Shown here: positions 10,833 through 21,000 of the stretch, piece after piece
Position numbering within the stretch: position 1 is the first letter of the stretch
How the letters are laid out: each line of letters starts with the position of its first letter
Source: Trifolium pratense
Lineage: Eukaryota; Streptophyta; Magnoliopsida; Fabales; Fabaceae
NCBI RefSeq assembly: GCF_020283565.1
Contig: NC_060065.1
Location: 16,964,866-17,028,865, forward strand
DNA length: 64,000 nt
Direction: 5' to 3'
Notes under the pieces: generated by a model
The model's input: only the letters and a program-made list of their open reading frames with translations
What the model was told of the DNA's origin: nothing
The model's database searches: none
Translations under genes and position numbers: made by a program

Positions 10833-12857
10833 ATGGCTGAAGGATCTCAAAGTGACTTCGCGTTCGTAGATCAACAGCCTTCCTCATCGATTCGCATCCG
10901 AGCCGACGTTTCGTGGGTTGCGGATGAACCCCGAGAGACGGAGTCAGTTTATCAGGGTTGCGAGAGTGACATCCCAGAGACGATGTGCACGGATATTCAG
11001 ACTCCTCCCACCGAAGATTTCGAGGTGCGGATTCCCACTGCTCGCCACCGGATCTGCGGCAACTGGGCTTGGGGGACGATTCCCATGTACGAGATTGCCT
11101 TTAAACATCTGGGAATTCGGCTGCCCTTCACAGATCTGGAAGTGTCCATCTTTCGCCATCTTCACTTGGCCCCTTCTCAGCTTCATCCGAACTCGTTGGC
11201 CTTTATCAAGGCTTTCGAAAAAACAGCAGAGTATTTGGGTCTGGGCCCCACCTTGCCTTTATTCTTTTACCATTTTGGCCTTCAACGGAGCTGTCCTCGG
11301 GGGGAACAGGCGAAAGGGAAGCTCGCAAAGGGAGCCCCAGTACCGAGCACCAAGCATGGATGGGTTTCTTTGAGGCAACGGAAACGCCTCTTTGATATGT
11401 TCGACGAGTCGGTACGAGGGTTCAAGTCCGTGTTCTATGGAGTTAGGCCAATCACGACGAAAGGTTGGAACAATTTCGTTCGTAGGGGGCATCGAATTGA
11501 TGAGCTTGGGCAGGAAGTGCTTGATGAGCAGGGTCTCCCTATCGAGGAGGATTTTGCCAGATTTCCTTTCTATTGGCGCAGGGATCATTATTCCATGTCG
11601 ACCAAAGAATTTGTTTTTACGCTGGGAGCGTTGTCAGCTGAGGAGAGAGCTGATTATAAAAAATTATTAGAGTTTGTGGAGGGCTTGCCTCCGTTCCTTC
11701 TGAGTGACTCGAATGGCGAGCCTTTGCTTGGGGAAGATGGTCGAAGATTGACCTGCCCGAAGGTGATCGCTACGAAAGAGCTGCTCGCTTGCGACACCCC
11801 GGAGGAATTGACCGTTTTTTGGAGTATGCTCGTAGCTTTCTTTATTTATTTTCTACCAACTGTTATTGCTTTCTCTATTTACTCGCCTTCTGTTTTGCTA
11901 ACTGATGCTCTGATTTGTGTAGGTACAATGACTAGTGGATCTGCTGCTCTCCGCAAAGCTCGTGCTGCCAAGAACAAGAGGGAGGCGAGCAGTGCTGCTA
12001 CAACTTCTTCTGCCCCTCAGTCTCCCACGGCTTCCAACGTGGATCGCTCGAAGAGGACTCGACTGGAGGAGGAAACCTCTTCTCGTCAGGATCATGTGGT
12101 TGTTGATCTTTCTGGTCAGGATGATCCTCCTCTCCCCGGACCTCACAGGTTGACTGCTGGTGTCCCTGCTGAAAATTTCGTCCTTCCTCCACTTTACGCT
12201 CATGAGAGACTGCTGTCCGGAGAGACCAAAGTGAAGGTTGATCCGGCAGATGAGGCCATCCTCTCGGATATGGGTCCCGAGGGTCTCCGGACTGAAATTG
12301 CCGCTCAATCGATGGCTCTGCTCAAATTAGTCGGGGTGGCGACTTTTTTGAATGGCCGGGAATGCAAGTATCTGGAGGAAAGGGACGAAGCTCGCAAGGA
12401 GTTGCCGTTGTTGCAGCGGAGGTTGGCAGAATCCGAGGCCTCCTGCGAGGTGTTCAGGGAGGAGCGTAAGACCCTCTCGGCCAACCTTAAGGAAGCGGAG
12501 GATAGGCTCAAGACAGTTTCGGAGGAGAGGGACAGCGCTGTGCAGACGGTTGAGGAACAGAAGGCGATGATTGGCGAGTTGACAGGGAAGTTGGAGAGGC
12601 TTCAAGTCACCGGGGTTGTTGAAGATCGGGAAAAGGAGCTCGATCCTCAAGGGGAGTATGCTTCTTCCTCTCGTGCTGATTTGATCGCCAAGATCCAGGA
12701 GCTTGAGTCCAACATGGTGGCTGCTGCAGCTTTTAGTTTCAACAACGCAGTGGCTCAGCTTAGGATTCTCAACCCCGGTTTGAACGAGGAGGGTTTAGAT
12801 GAGGAGAAGGAAGTGAGAGATGGAGCCATTGTTACCCCTCCTGATGATGAAGTGTAG
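10833..12857 (+). CDS. Antisense 'putative gypsy type transposon' protein of the Tat element, with an in-frame intron
   Basis: The open frame covers 674 codons. Residues ~85-250 (YEIAFKHLGIRLPFTDLEV, LAPSQLHPNS, WVSLRQRKRLF) resemble the plant family PF04195 (Transposase_28). Residues ~512-595 form a strong coiled coil, and the C-terminus is acidic. A hydrophobic stretch (codons 331-363) is probably an intron: donor A/GTATGC at 11824, acceptor TTTGTGTAG at 11922, 99 nt, in frame. Removing it leaves 641 residues with no membrane segment. A second intron fits the 5' UTR (10403-10823). Antisense genes between pol and 3' LTR are known in Tat elements; their function is unknown. The intact frame, TATA box and splice sites suggest active maintenance. 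Confidence 0.8.
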   Translation: MAEGSQSDFAFVDQQPSSSIRIRADVSWVADEPRETESVYQGCESDIPETMCTDIQTPPTEDFEVRIPTARHRICGNWAWGTIPMYEIAFKHLGIRLPFTDLEVSIFRHLHLAPSQLHPNSLAFIKAFEKTAEYLGLGPTLPLFFYHFGLQRSCPRGEQAKGKLAKGAPVPSTKHGWVSLRQRKRLFDMFDESVRGFKSVFYGVRPITTKGWNNFVRRGHRIDELGQEVLDEQGLPIEEDFARFPFYWRRDHYSMSTKEFVFTLGALSAEERADYKKLLEFVEGLPPFLLSDSNGEPLLGEDGRRLTCPKVIATKELLACDTPEELTVFWSMLVAFFIYFLPTVIAFSIYSPSVLLTDALICVGTMTSGSAALRKARAAKNKREASSAATTSSAPQSPTASNVDRSKRTRLEEETSSRQDHVVVDLSGQDDPPLPGPHRLTAGVPAENFVLPPLYAHERLLSGETKVKVDPADEAILSDMGPEGLRTEIAAQSMALLKLVGVATFLNGRECKYLEERDEARKELPLLQRRLAESEASCEVFREERKTLSANLKEAEDRLKTVSEERDSAVQTVEEQKAMIGELTGKLERLQVTGVVEDREKELDPQGEYASSSRADLIAKIQELESNMVAAAAFSFNNAVAQLRILNPGLNEEGLDEEKEVRDGAIVTPPDDEV

Positions 12858-13548
12858 ATTTATTTTTTCTTCTTTGTTTCGCTCGGGCGCTTGCCCTTTT
12901 TTGATGTAACCGACAATTATGGCCCTTCGGGGTCTTTAACTATCAGTACTTTGATTTATTCTCTTGCCTTTTTACCTTTATCTCATATCTAGATTTAGGG
13001 TTTGTGTGGCGATGCTTTTAATTTCCTCTGAATGTCGAATCGATCGTTTGTACGCTCAACGCTTTTAAGCTTATGCTTTGATTGTCTTTTTGTTTGCGCT
13101 CGACCAATTTTGAGGTTTTTAACTTGGTAATTTTCCAAACATTCTATACGCCGAACTATTCGTTTCTTCGCGCTAGTGTGTGTTTGGATCGTGGTCATCA
13201 TTGTGGTAGCTGGTACCATTAGATGCCGGGCTTAGAAGGTGCGGGGAACCATTCTAAGTGTTTGGAGATGTTAATCCAAACTAATAACGAGGAGAGGGGC
13301 TGTTGTTAAGCTTTCCTCCTCGGGGTGTGAACATCCCATCGCGAGCTGGGGTTCTACCGGGCGTGTACTATGACGATGGTGCTCCGTGGTCTAGAGCTTT
13401 CCTCGCCAACATCATCGAGCTCAAAAACGTCTCGACTTTGTTTTAGATTTTAAGATTCATGCCCGTACCTAAGCACTCCTCCGTTGTATAGGCGTGCTTC
13501 TCATGGGCGAAGACACAGCCTTCGTTGAGGGATGGTTTTGAACTTCTC
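12858..13548. other. Spacer between convergent antisense gene and Gag-Pol ends
   Basis: About 690 bp inside the Tat element between the stop of the plus-strand antisense gene (12857) and the stop of minus-strand Gag-Pol (13549). T-rich sequence follows the antisense stop and could hold its polyadenylation signal. No coding frame is supported. Confidence 0.5.
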
Positions 13549-16500
13549 TCAACTGTAGTATTGTTTGAGCTTTTCGGCATTCCAAGGTCGAGGAATTTCT
13601 TTTCCGTAAAGATCTTCCAAATAATAGGCACCGTTTTCGGTTTTGGCTCGAACACGATAAGGTCCCTCCCAATTTGCCGCGAGTTTACCTTCGCGAGAAT
13701 CTTTTTGGTTGCGTCGGAGTACTAGTGTCCCAACGTCAAATTCTCGTTTGATGACCTTTTTGTCATGCCGTTTTGCTATTTTTTGTTTCAAAGTAGCTTC
13801 TCGGAGGGCTGCGCCGTCTCGGAGCTCTTCCAAGAGGTCGAGCTCTTCTCTGAGCATTTCGTGGTTGTCTTCCCCTTCGAGGGGTACTTCCGTTCGGAAA
13901 GATGATGCTCCGGTTTCTACTGGAATTACGGCCTCTGTTCCGTACGTCAGTCGGAAAGGCGTTTCTCCCGTTGTAGAATGTGGAGTGGTTCGGTAGGACC
14001 AGAGTACGCTGTGCAGTTCTTCTGTCCATTTTCCTTTTGCTTCATCCAACCTTCTTTTGAGTCCTCGCAGTATAACCCTATTTGCAGCTTCGGCTTGGCC
14101 GTTCGTTTGAGGGTGTTCGACAGAGGTGAAGTGTTGGGTTGTACCTATTTTTGCCATGAATTCTCGCACTTTCTTGTCCGTGAATTGAGTCCCGTTATCT
14201 GTGACGACAACTTGAGGGATCCCAAACCTCGCAAGTATATTGCGTTTGAAGAATCGCAACACGTTGAATGTTGTGATGTGGGCGAGAGGTTCGGCTTCGA
14301 TCCATTTCGTGAAGTAGTCGACAGCTACTATTAGGTATTTATTTTGTCCTGCTGCCGTTGGAAACGGTCCTAAGAGGTCCATCCCCCACCAAGAAAACGG
14401 CCACGGGGACGATAGCGTTCTTAGCTCGTTTGGAGGGGCCAAGTGCATATCCCCGTGACGTTGGCATTTGTCACATTTTTTGACATGCTCTTTTGCGTCT
14501 GCTTGCATGGTAGGCCAATAGAATCCTGCTCGCAAGGCCTTTCTGGCCAAGGAGCGTCCACCGATGTGCTGACCGTTTATTCCTTCGTGGATCTCGCCGA
14601 GGATCAAGGCTACTTCGCTTTCCTCGACACATCTTAGCAGAGGGATGGAAAATCCTCGGCGGTACATTTTTCCATTTAGGATTACATATGCGCAGGCTCT
14701 CCTTTTTACCTTAGCCGCCTCCTTCTTGTCAAGTGGGAGGTTTCCAGTGTTCAGAAATTCGAACACGGGTGTCATCCAGCTGTTGGCGTCGATCTCGCAT
14801 ATCAGGAATACCTCGGTGGGTTTCACTATGCTTGGTTTGGATAGCGTTTCCTGAATAAGCGATTGATTTCCGCCTTTCTTTTTCTTAGTGCTTGCGAGCT
14901 TTGATAAGATATCTGCTCTTGCATTGTGTTCGCGAGGAACGTGCTTGATTTCGGTTTGTCTGAATTTGGTTAATTTTTCTTTGATTAAGTTTAAATATTC
15001 CGTGAGTCGCTCGTCTTTTGTTTGGTATTCCCCGGTTATTTGTGATGCGACGAGCTGTGAGTCCGTGAATATTTTAATTTCCTCGGCTTCCATATCCTGA
15101 GCCAACCTTAATCCTGCCAAGAAAGCTTCGTATTCGGCTTGGTTGTTTGTGGTTGGAAAGGCGAGCTCGAGTGAAACCTCTATGAGTGCTCCTTCACCGC
15201 TTTCGAGTATGATACCTGCACCACTCCCTTGTGGATTCGAGGATCCATCTACGAAGATGGTCCATTTGTTTTTGTCCGGGGTAGATGGTGTGGTCATCTC
15301 GGCTATGAAGTCTGCTAGCACTTGGGCTTTTAAAGCCTTTCTGCTTTCGAAAAAGATTTCGAATTCGGACAACTCGAGCGACCATTTTAGCATTCGTCCT
15401 GTCATATCCGGCCTCGCAAGGAGTTGCTTAATCGGTTGATCAGTTCGAACCACGATGGAGTGAGCTAAGAAATAGTGTCTTAGCTTCCTTGCGGCCATGA
15501 CTACTGCTAAGGCCGTTTTTTCAATCTGTAAATATCGGAGTTCTGGTCCTTGCAGAGCCTTACTCACGAAATAGACGGGTTTTTGCCCTTGCTCGGTTTC
15601 TCTTATGAGAACGGCGCTGATGGCCTCCGATGCTACGGCGAGATAAAGATATAATGTTTCCCCTCCGTTGGGTCGTGTTAGGACTGGAGGTTCGGATAGT
15701 GCTCGTTTTAAATGTTGTAGCGCATCCTCGCATTCCTTTGTCCATTCGAATGCGGATTCTTTTCGAAGTAATTTGAATAAAGGTAGCGCGTGTTGAGCGG
15801 ATTTTGCGACAAAACGAGATAAGGCGGTGAGCATCCCGTTTAATGATTGGATAGATTTCTTTGAGTCCGGCGTAGGGAATTCAAAGAATGCTCTGCATTT
15901 ATCGGGGTTAGCTTCGATTCCTCTTTCAGTTAAGTAAAACCCGAGGAATTTCCCAGCTTTTACGCCGAACGTGCATTTTTCAGGATTGAATCTCATGTTA
16001 TACTTTCTCGCTTGGTCGAATACTCTTTTTAGATGGGCTGTATGATCGACTTCCTTTTCGGATTTGACGATCATATCATCCATGTAGACTTCGAGCATGT
16101 CACCGATTTCATTATTGAAGACTTTGTTCATCATCCTTTGGTATGTGGCGCCTGCGTTTTTAAGCCCGAAAGGCATTACGTTGTAATAATAATTACCGGA
16201 TTCGGTCATAAACGCTGTTTTCTTTTTATCGATTTCAGCCATTTTTATTTGATTATAACCCGAGTACGCATCCATAAACGATAGTAATTTAAATCCTGAT
16301 GAATTATCTACTAATTTGTCTATGTTAGGTAAAGGGTAAGCGTCTTTAGGGCAAGCCCTATTAAGATCGGTATAGTCAACACACATGCGCCATTTTCCAT
16401 TCGATTTCTTAACAAGTACAACATTGGATAGCCAGGTGGTATACCTAGCTTCCGAAATGAAATTTGCCTCGAGGAGGTCTTTTACAGCTTTTTCGGCAGC

Positions 16501-19245
16501 CTCCGCTTTTTCGGGAGACTGCTTCCTACGCCGCTGAACAACGGCACTAGCCCTAGGATCTAAAGTCAGCTGGTGACAAGCGACCTCAGGGTCGATACCA
16601 GGCATCTCTGCAGCGCTCCAGGCGAACAGTACAGCATTGTCCTTAAGGCAGGCGATCAGCTGCTTTTTGACCAAGTCGGGGAGCCCAGTTCCAATCTTGA
16701 TCCCTTTGAGGGGGTCTTCGCCCAAGGGCACCAGTTCGAAATCTCCGTCCGGGATGGGGCGGTAGATTTTCTTTTCAGCATCGGCGAGGTCCTTCTGTTT
16801 TTCTTCTTGATGCTCCTTTTTTGTGAGTCGAGCATCGATGTCGACGGAACCTCCAACAGTGTTTACCCCCGGATTTTTCTTTTCAGTTTTCTTGGGGGTT
16901 GCCACGGTGCTCAGATTCTTTGCCGCGGCCTCGAAGCATCTCCTCGCAGCAGCTATGTCGCCGTTGATGGTGGCGACCTGGCCGTCCGGTGTGTAGTATT
17001 TCAGCTTCAAGTGAACAGTGGACGACACAGCAAATAGCTCCGCTAAAGTGGTTCTGCCGATGATGCAGTTGTACAGCGAGGGACAGTCGACGACCATGAA
17101 TTGCGTCCTTACGGATTTCATAGCCTTTTCCTCGCCGAAGGTGACAATGAGGTCCACGTATCCCCAAGGTTTGGTAGTCGACCCATTGAACCCCTGAAGG
17201 TCGGGTCCTACGTATGGAACCAAGTTCTTCTCCGACAGCTGTAGAGTTTTGAATAGCCCCGAGTACATTACGTCGCACGAGCTCCCCTGATCTACGAGGA
17301 TGCGGTGGACGTCGAAGTTTGCCATGCGGGCCCTCACCAACAGTGGTATCTGATAGTTTGGTGAGCCCCCAGGAACTTCTGATTTGTAGAAGGCCAGCGG
17401 GTCGGAGTCTCCCTCAGGTTTGGTGACGGTGATGGGAGTCACCGAGCAAACGTTTTCCAGCTCCTCGAACTTTCTTTTTACCGATCCGAGGGTGATTTTG
17501 TTTAGCCCTCCACCTGTTATCACCAGTGCCTTTGGGAAATTTTCCCATGAGCCATTCAGGTGGGCGTTGAAATGCCTCAGGAGCGCTCCCTCGTCTGACC
17601 CCGGGGATGGAAGTGGAATTTCAGGAGCTGAGATGGCAAGCGCCTGAGGGACGATGCCTCTGTTTTCCTGCTCGGGAACATCAATGGCCATTGCGACCTC
17701 TTGAGGCTCCCGCCTTTGTTGTTGTTGTTGTTGTGCTTGTTCATCGTTCTGAACATATCTTCGGGCATAACCCTTTTGTATCAGAATCTCGATGGCATCT
17801 TTTAAATGGACACAGTCCTCAGTGACGTGTCCATGGCTTTTATGATAGCGACAAAATTTCGTCCTATCAGTATTTGCCTTCATGGGCTGCTGTCTCGGGA
17901 AGTGGATCCCAGCCTTTTTGAAGTCCGCAGCGGAGACTTCGGCGAAAATGCGATCTCTTGACGCATTCAGTGGAGTATATGTTGTGAATTTTCCTCGAGG
18001 AGGTTTGGAATCTTTTATCCTTTCCTCCCTTTGCTTTTCGTTACCTCTTCGCGAGGTTCCAGCTTCGTCCTTTTCATGGTTCCTGGTTTTTTCTTGACTT
18101 TTCGGCCTTCTTATATCTTTGGCCCTTTGTTTCTCCTCGTAGGTAATGTACTTCTTCGCTTTTTCGAAGAATGCATCCAGCGTTTTCGGCTCTTCGATAC
18201 CGACAGCTTTAGCAAAGTCGCTGTCTGGATGTAATCCCCTGTCGAGCAGGTACAGCTTCATGCTCTCATCGACCTTCACTTCAACGGCTGCCTTGTTGAA
18301 CCGTTCAAGGTAGGCCCTTAGAGGCTCGTTCTCGCCTTGGATGATGGCCTCGAGGGTTGCTTCAGTTTTTGGGTGACGCCTCGAGGAAGTGAAGTGAGCC
18401 CGGAAACGGGCGCACAGGTCCGACCAAGAATCTATGGATCCTGGCGCCAAGCTCTTGTACCAAGCCATAGCGCCTTTCCTCAGAGTTGTGGGAAAGAGCT
18501 TACACTTGATAGAGCCTCGTACATTTCTGTACTCGAGGAGAGCTTCAAGATTTTCGATGTGCTCGTCCGGGTCTGTCGAGCCATCGTAGGTATCCATTGC
18601 CGGTGGTTTTTCGAGTCCGACCGGTAGGGGGAGTTCTCGGATCCTTCGGGAGAGGGGGCCTTGGTGATTGTCTCTCTCTTCCGGGGATCGGTTCCTTTGG
18701 CGACGAGGAGGGTTGTCCCTTCTAGGGGAATGTCTCCTCGGCGGGGTGGAGTTTCGAGATATAGCCTCGTTTCTCCTTTCGCTTCTGTGGCGAGGTGGTG
18801 AGCGAGACCTGGAGTAGGTTCTGCTCCTCACTGGTGTGGGTGAACGGCGAGCTGGGCGAGCTTGCGCCGTGATCCTCGACTCGGCAATTGCGTCGATGCG
18901 ACGGCTTTGTTGCTCGAGCCTTTGATTCTGCTGCTCGAATCGCTGGTTCTGTTGCAGCAGTAAGTCCGACTGGCGGTTGATTGCATTGACCAGCGCAGCC
19001 ATCATTTCTTGCATGGGAACGCCCGGAGGGATAGCCGCTGCCGGAGTCGCCTGTGGCGGGGTAGCCACAGGGATCTGCGGTTCTTCTGGGTTGTAGGGCT
19101 CGTAATGCGCGTTTTGCTCTCCCTGGCCATCTTCCGTTACGGAGGCGAATTGGCCGTCCCCTGGGTGGTACGCTGCGTAGTCCATCGGTGATCCATGGTT
19201 CTCCGCCACGTGCTCCGGGATTTGGTGGTTGTTAACGCCAGCCAT
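13549..19245 (-). CDS. Gag-Pol polyprotein of the Tat-lineage Ty3/gypsy element (1898 aa, intact)
   Basis: One uninterrupted frame. Order: disordered N-terminus with Gln-rich coiled coil (~95-125) and RS-rich tract (~130-200); Gag core (~230-370); CCHC-like CRYHKSHGHVTEDC (465-478); aspartic protease with D652 in VDQGSS; reverse transcriptase (~920-1110) with YMDD at 1054-1057; retroviral-type RNase H (~1190-1310); a second, archaeal-like RNase H (~1326-1450, IFVDGSSNPQGSGAG, FTDSQ); integrase with H1553, H1560, C1591, C1594 and catalytic D1623, D1683, E1719; and a GPY motif near 1860. No chromodomain is seen. All hallmark catalytic residues seen are present, so the polyprotein is predicted active. 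The start lies 86 bp after the 5' LTR. Gag and Pol share one frame, so no frameshift is needed. Confidence 0.96.
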   Translation of the reverse strand: MAGVNNHQIPEHVAENHGSPMDYAAYHPGDGQFASVTEDGQGEQNAHYEPYNPEEPQIPVATPPQATPAAAIPPGVPMQEMMAALVNAINRQSDLLLQQNQRFEQQNQRLEQQSRRIDAIAESRITAQARPARRSPTPVRSRTYSRSRSPPRHRSERRNEAISRNSTPPRRHSPRRDNPPRRQRNRSPEERDNHQGPLSRRIRELPLPVGLEKPPAMDTYDGSTDPDEHIENLEALLEYRNVRGSIKCKLFPTTLRKGAMAWYKSLAPGSIDSWSDLCARFRAHFTSSRRHPKTEATLEAIIQGENEPLRAYLERFNKAAVEVKVDESMKLYLLDRGLHPDSDFAKAVGIEEPKTLDAFFEKAKKYITYEEKQRAKDIRRPKSQEKTRNHEKDEAGTSRRGNEKQREERIKDSKPPRGKFTTYTPLNASRDRIFAEVSAADFKKAGIHFPRQQPMKANTDRTKFCRYHKSHGHVTEDCVHLKDAIEILIQKGYARRYVQNDEQAQQQQQQRREPQEVAMAIDVPEQENRGIVPQALAISAPEIPLPSPGSDEGALLRHFNAHLNGSWENFPKALVITGGGLNKITLGSVKRKFEELENVCSVTPITVTKPEGDSDPLAFYKSEVPGGSPNYQIPLLVRARMANFDVHRILVDQGSSCDVMYSGLFKTLQLSEKNLVPYVGPDLQGFNGSTTKPWGYVDLIVTFGEEKAMKSVRTQFMVVDCPSLYNCIIGRTTLAELFAVSSTVHLKLKYYTPDGQVATINGDIAAARRCFEAAAKNLSTVATPKKTEKKNPGVNTVGGSVDIDARLTKKEHQEEKQKDLADAEKKIYRPIPDGDFELVPLGEDPLKGIKIGTGLPDLVKKQLIACLKDNAVLFAWSAAEMPGIDPEVACHQLTLDPRASAVVQRRRKQSPEKAEAAEKAVKDLLEANFISEARYTTWLSNVVLVKKSNGKWRMCVDYTDLNRACPKDAYPLPNIDKLVDNSSGFKLLSFMDAYSGYNQIKMAEIDKKKTAFMTESGNYYYNVMPFGLKNAGATYQRMMNKVFNNEIGDMLEVYMDDMIVKSEKEVDHTAHLKRVFDQARKYNMRFNPEKCTFGVKAGKFLGFYLTERGIEANPDKCRAFFEFPTPDSKKSIQSLNGMLTALSRFVAKSAQHALPLFKLLRKESAFEWTKECEDALQHLKRALSEPPVLTRPNGGETLYLYLAVASEAISAVLIRETEQGQKPVYFVSKALQGPELRYLQIEKTALAVVMAARKLRHYFLAHSIVVRTDQPIKQLLARPDMTGRMLKWSLELSEFEIFFESRKALKAQVLADFIAEMTTPSTPDKNKWTIFVDGSSNPQGSGAGIILESGEGALIEVSLELAFPTTNNQAEYEAFLAGLRLAQDMEAEEIKIFTDSQLVASQITGEYQTKDERLTEYLNLIKEKLTKFRQTEIKHVPREHNARADILSKLASTKKKKGGNQSLIQETLSKPSIVKPTEVFLICEIDANSWMTPVFEFLNTGNLPLDKKEAAKVKRRACAYVILNGKMYRRGFSIPLLRCVEESEVALILGEIHEGINGQHIGGRSLARKALRAGFYWPTMQADAKEHVKKCDKCQRHGDMHLAPPNELRTLSSPWPFSWWGMDLLGPFPTAAGQNKYLIVAVDYFTKWIEAEPLAHITTFNVLRFFKRNILARFGIPQVVVTDNGTQFTDKKVREFMAKIGTTQHFTSVEHPQTNGQAEAANRVILRGLKRRLDEAKGKWTEELHSVLWSYRTTPHSTTGETPFRLTYGTEAVIPVETGASSFRTEVPLEGEDNHEMLREELDLLEELRDGAALREATLKQKIAKRHDKKVIKREFDVGTLVLRRNQKDSREGKLAANWEGPYRVRAKTENGAYYLEDLYGKEIPRPWNAEKLKQYYS

Positions 19246-19311
19246 TGGTCGTGAAGAAGGTGTTTTGAGGAAGTTTTTTAGTTTTTGGTTTGAATAAACA
19301 GGGAAACTATC

Positions 19312-19330
19312 GTTCCCACAGACGGCGCCA
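19312..19330 (-). promoter_or_regulatory. Primer-binding site of the Tat element
   Basis: On the minus strand, one base after the 5' LTR, the sequence is TGGCGCCGTCTGTGGGAAC. Beginning with TGG and complementary to a tRNA 3' end (…ACGGCGCCA), this is a standard PBS. I did not assign the tRNA beyond the first nine bases. Confidence 0.85.
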
Positions 19331-19331
19331 C

Positions 19332-19732
19332 TGATCGTGTAGACCAGAAAGATGCGACCTCGCCGGCGTTTGACGGTGGTTGCGAGCGTTTGAGACCCCT
19401 GTTGGAGCGGAGGGGGGTTGTGTACCTGCAGGCACTCCGACGCTCAAGTCAGTATGTGTGTAAGGTTTTCTTAGCTATAAAATGCGTACCTTGCAAATGA
19501 AGTGGAGATGCATATATATAGCCCCCAGCGCTGGGCTAAGGCCCTTGATGGCATTAATGGCCATCAAGTGGCTGCCGGAAAACGGCTTGGAGGCCTTGAT
19601 GTGCAGTAAATGCTCATCATTCCGGTTTACGGCCGTTACAATACGCAAGGGTATCTGACCGTTAGGACGTGCTCGGATGGTATGTGTGTTCGACACCCTC
19701 TGATGCTCGAGCTCTAAGCTCGGCCCAGAACA
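19332..19732 (-). repeat. 5' LTR of the Tat element (401 bp)
   Basis: Matches 8614-9014 with no difference that I could see by eye. It is next to the PBS on the minus strand, so it is the promoter LTR for Gag-Pol. The downstream host copy of the target duplication CTTAC is at 19733-19737. Confidence 0.95.
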
Positions 19733-19737
19733 CTTAC

Positions 19738-20235
19738 TATCTTTATTACTTTATGATTTTAGTATGCTTGCTAAATAAATCAGCATTTACCACTTCATCT
19801 ACCTATGCAAAAGAAATAAAGAAAGATTTTTTTTCTAATTAATTAAAAAATTCTTAAAACTATAATTAATTTGGTCAAAGATTCAAACAAAATTAATTCG
19901 ATCAAAATATGTTTTCTAATTACTTTTTGACGAGACGTATGGTCAAAAACAAATTTAAGACGAACAAATCTGCACCTGGTCTACATCTTGCATCTTTTCA
20001 TTCACATTATATATAATAAAATAATATGCAATTAAAATATCTTGTACTTCGATTTCCACCATCTCGTTGAGCTTTTTCGACCCAATTTCAGCACAGGGCT
20101 TCAACAAATCCAAAATGATGTCATTGATGATCCGAATTAATGCGCCATCGTTCGACTTCCATAGGTACCACAGAATGACGACACCAACAACAATGCTTGG
20201 GTGGTTGAAATCATGGCACATAGACTTCAACTTCG
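19738..20235. other. Unassigned AT-rich DNA with a 91-codon minus-strand frame
   Basis: A minus-strand frame at 19955-20230 encodes 91 residues (including IVVGVVILWYLWKSNDG). It matches no family I know and has no visible promoter or neighbours in common with a gene. I treat it as unproven. Nothing else is seen. Confidence 0.25.
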
Positions 20236-21000
20236 CTTTAGAGTCTGTTTAATTTGAGGTAAATGGAGTGGAGGGCAAATTTTAAAATATTTATGTCTGG
20301 TTCAATTTTTAGGAGGAGGATAAGATGGGAGAAAAGTTCCTCCTAAATCCTCTTTTTTCTCAACACCAAATTGAAGAGATTTGGAGGGGAGAGAATCTCT
20401 TTAAAATGTTATTGTGTTGTCAAAATTATCCTCAATTCATTTTTAAATTCAAATACTATCCTTATTAAACATCATTCTTAATTGCGTTCTAACTTATAAG
20501 TTTTTTTTTTTACATGTAAAACATGACTTTCTTGTTATAGTGAGTGTACGTTGTTGCTCTCTGAATTTTGTTTTTCTTCATTGTTCGTAAGTTGCTCTCT
20601 TACCTTGCCTTAAGATTTTTTCCTTGTTTGATATCTTGTCATTATTCACTAGCATGCTAAATTTTGTTGTTTTGCATGCTTTGCATTGTTCTCATATTAT
20701 TTGCATTGTTCATAGCATGTTCAAATCACTTTCTAGCATGCACTATTAATAAAACTTATTTTACATGTTCTTGCTTAATTTATTTTTACATATGTTTTGT
20801 TGAGTTAGATGAATCATAAAGATCAAAAAATTGTTATCAATAGATGGATTGAAATATTGTTAAGGGTAAAAAGATAAATTAGATTTAAAATTCAACCCTT
20901 CCCCTCGTAAATCAAACATATATTTAATGAAAATACCTCTCTTCCCCTCACCTCCATTAAAATCACTCCTCCTCCCCTTCGTTGAACGAAACATACCCTT
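20236..21000. mobile_element. Degenerate foldback element abutting the SUVH inverted repeat
   Basis: The left side (AGAGTCTGTTTAATTTGAGG, then GGAGGAGGATAAGATGGG) and right side (CCTCCCCTTCGTTGAACGAA, then ACATACCCTTA) are imperfect inverted copies, with a ~450-bp AT-rich middle. The termini resemble the shorter element at 42957-43168. No target duplication was resolved. Its right end lies exactly where the left SUVH arm begins. Confidence 0.5.

Larger units (their letters stand above)
8614..19732 (-). mobile_element. Complete Ty3/gypsy LTR retrotransposon, Tat lineage (11,119 bp)
   Basis: Two 401-bp LTRs, which I could not tell apart by eye, bound an 10.3-kb interior, with CTTAC duplicated on both sides. 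In minus-strand order it has: 5' LTR, primer-binding site, an 86-bp leader, one intact Gag-Pol frame, a 4.5-kb 3' region with two genes on the opposite strand, a polypurine tract and 3' LTR. Two RNase H domains in Pol (one retroviral-type after RT, one archaeal-like before integrase) and an antisense gene between pol and the 3' LTR are features known from the plant Tat clade. LTR identity implies a very recent insertion, and all visible parts look functional. Confidence 0.96.

Noticed and set aside
11830..11922. Membrane segment in the antisense Tat protein
   Set aside because: The hydrophobic stretch coincides with a T-rich, GT-AG bounded 99-nt segment and is better read as an intron.
13700..19200. 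Many 60-154-codon plus-strand frames opposite Gag-Pol
   Set aside because: They lie across the long minus-strand Gag-Pol frame and match no family; antisense shadows of GC-richer coding DNA explain them.
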